5,866 nt of DNA from Acidimicrobiaceae bacterium (GTDB taxonomy: Bacteria > Actinomycetota > Acidimicrobiia > Acidimicrobiales > Ilumatobacteraceae): NCBI GenBank assembly GCA_003455715.1, contig DMQJ01000438.1, forward strand, positions 1-5,866. The letters run 5' to 3'. Under the pieces are notes generated by a model. It saw only the letters and a program-made list of their open reading frames with translations, was not told the origin of the DNA and did not search any database. Shown piece after piece: positions 4,959 through 5,866 of the stretch (the stretch's first letter is position 1; every line of letters begins with the position of its first letter). The translations under genes were made by a program, and so were the position numbers.

Positions 4959-5866
4959 CTATGGGGCGAGCACGCGCATCGAGTCGTGGCTGAAGAGCAG
5001 ACCCACGTGGTCGCCCACCGACGGCAACGGCGAGCCATCGTTGGGGAGCACCACGTGCAACGACTGATCGAGCACTGATGCAGTGACATGCGTGACCGGA
5101 CCGGCGAACACGACGTCGGTGACGGTGCCGCCGATCGTTGCATCGTCGAGCGCGACGATGCGTATCCGTTCGGGACGAAGCAGCACGGTGCAGTCGCCGA
5201 CGACGCCGCTCGAGGCGGTGGGAACGCTGGCACCGAGCAGATCGACGCCTCCTCCGTTGGCGTGCGCCGGCACCAGGTTGGCGAGGCCGAGAAAGTCGGC
5301 CACATAGGTGCTGACCGGCATGTCGTACACGTCGTGTGGAGTGCCCACCTGCTCGACTCGGCCCGCATTCATCACGGCGAGTCGGTCGCTCATGGTGAGC
5401 GCCTCCTCCTGATCGTGGGTGACGTAGACGAAGGTGATGCCCACCTCGCGATGCAACGCCCGCAACTCATCCTGCAAGGTGCGGCGCAGCTTGGCGTCGA
5501 GAGCCCCGAGCGGTTCGTCGAGCAGCAGCACCTTCGGACGCAGCACCAGCGAGCGGGCCAGCGCGACCCGTTGCTGCTGGCCGCCCGACAACTGGTGCGG
5601 TCGACGCCGTTCCAGCCCCTCTAGCCGCACGAGGGAGAGCGCTTCTGCGACGCGCCGACGAGCTTCGACCTTGTCGACGTCGAGGAAGCGAAGCCCGAAC
5701 GCCACATTGTCGGCGACCGTGCGATGAGGGAACAGGGCATAGCTCTGGAACACCGTGTTGACCGGCCGACGTTCGGGCGGCACGCCACCCATGTCGACGC
5801 CGTCGATCCGAATCGACCCATGCTCGATCGCCTCGAACCCGCCGAGCATCCGCAGCGTGGTGGTCT
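4959..5866 (-). CDS. ABC transporter ATP-binding protein, PotA (spermidine/putrescine) type, 5'-truncated
   Basis: The nucleotide-binding subunit of an ABC importer, acting on the cytoplasmic face of the membrane. The window edge cuts it inside Walker A: the first complete codons read TTTLRMLGGFE, continuing from a missing GK, so about the first 40 residues are absent and 301 are visible. Counting from that first Thr, the Q-loop is at VFQSYALFP (Gln about 40), the signature LSGGQ at 92-96, Walker B plus catalytic Glu at LLLDEPLGALD (D116, E117), and the H-loop at YVTHDQEEAL (His150). A C-terminal TOBE domain covers roughly 195 to the end, with LLRPERIRI. DEPLGALDAKLR and the ERRPVNTVFQSYALFPH wording are typical of the PotA/spermidine-putrescine group, which also serves betaines, opines, iron and other small cations. 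Permease and binding-protein genes would lie beyond the right edge, making this the last gene of its operon. The stop lies 15 bases from the convergent Rieske gene's stop. Substrate cannot be read from an ATPase. Confidence 0.93.
   Translation of the reverse strand, partial: TTTLRMLGGFEAIEHGSIRIDGVDMGGVPPERRPVNTVFQSYALFPHRTVADNVAFGLRFLDVDKVEARRRVAEALSLVRLEGLERRRPHQLSGGQQQRVALARSLVLRPKVLLLDEPLGALDAKLRRTLQDELRALHREVGITFVYVTHDQEEALTMSDRLAVMNAGRVEQVGTPHDVYDMPVSTYVADFLGLANLVPAHANGGGVDLLGASVPTASSGVVGDCTVLLRPERIRIVALDDATIGGTVTDVVFAGPVTHVTASVLDQSLHVVLPNDGSPLPSVGDHVGLLFSHDSMRVLAP

Overview
The window is a gene-dense, GC-rich piece of bacterial chromosome with strong G/C preference at third codon positions. 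It is most likely from a high-GC actinobacterium. Gene style and the very short intergenic gaps would fit Acidimicrobiia, but that placement is an inference without a marker gene. Six protein genes fill almost all of it, and two of them run off the window edges. I see no RNA gene, mobile element, CRISPR array or intergenic stretch over 300 bases.

Layout, left to right. (1) A rightward pair: the C-terminal ATP-grasp part of an NDP-forming acyl-CoA ligase, cut by the left edge, followed one base later by a crotonase closely resembling carnitinyl-CoA dehydratase (CaiD). (2) A leftward, translationally coupled pair: a class III PLP aminotransferase of the glutamate-1-semialdehyde aminomutase type (2364-3776), then a PhyH-family Fe(II)/2-oxoglutarate dioxygenase (1507-2364). 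Their stop and start codons share one base. (3) A 75-base divergent intergenic region, then a rightward Rieske non-heme iron oxygenase alpha subunit (3852-4943). (4) A leftward PotA-type ABC transporter ATPase (4959 to the right edge), truncated within Walker A. Both convergent junctions (13 and 15 bases) are too short for a conventional terminator.

How the genes may work together. All six look catabolic or transport related. The CaiD-like enzyme with a neighbouring CoA ligase, a Rieske oxygenase with the Glu-x-x-His active-site pattern known from carnitine monooxygenase CntA, and a polyamine-type ABC ATPase together suggest uptake and breakdown of a small cationic or quaternary-amine compound such as a carnitine- or betaine-like substrate. 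The aminotransferase/dioxygenase pair has no pathway I can name and is the least explained part. The link between the modules is inferred from proximity only; no substrate is proven by the sequence.
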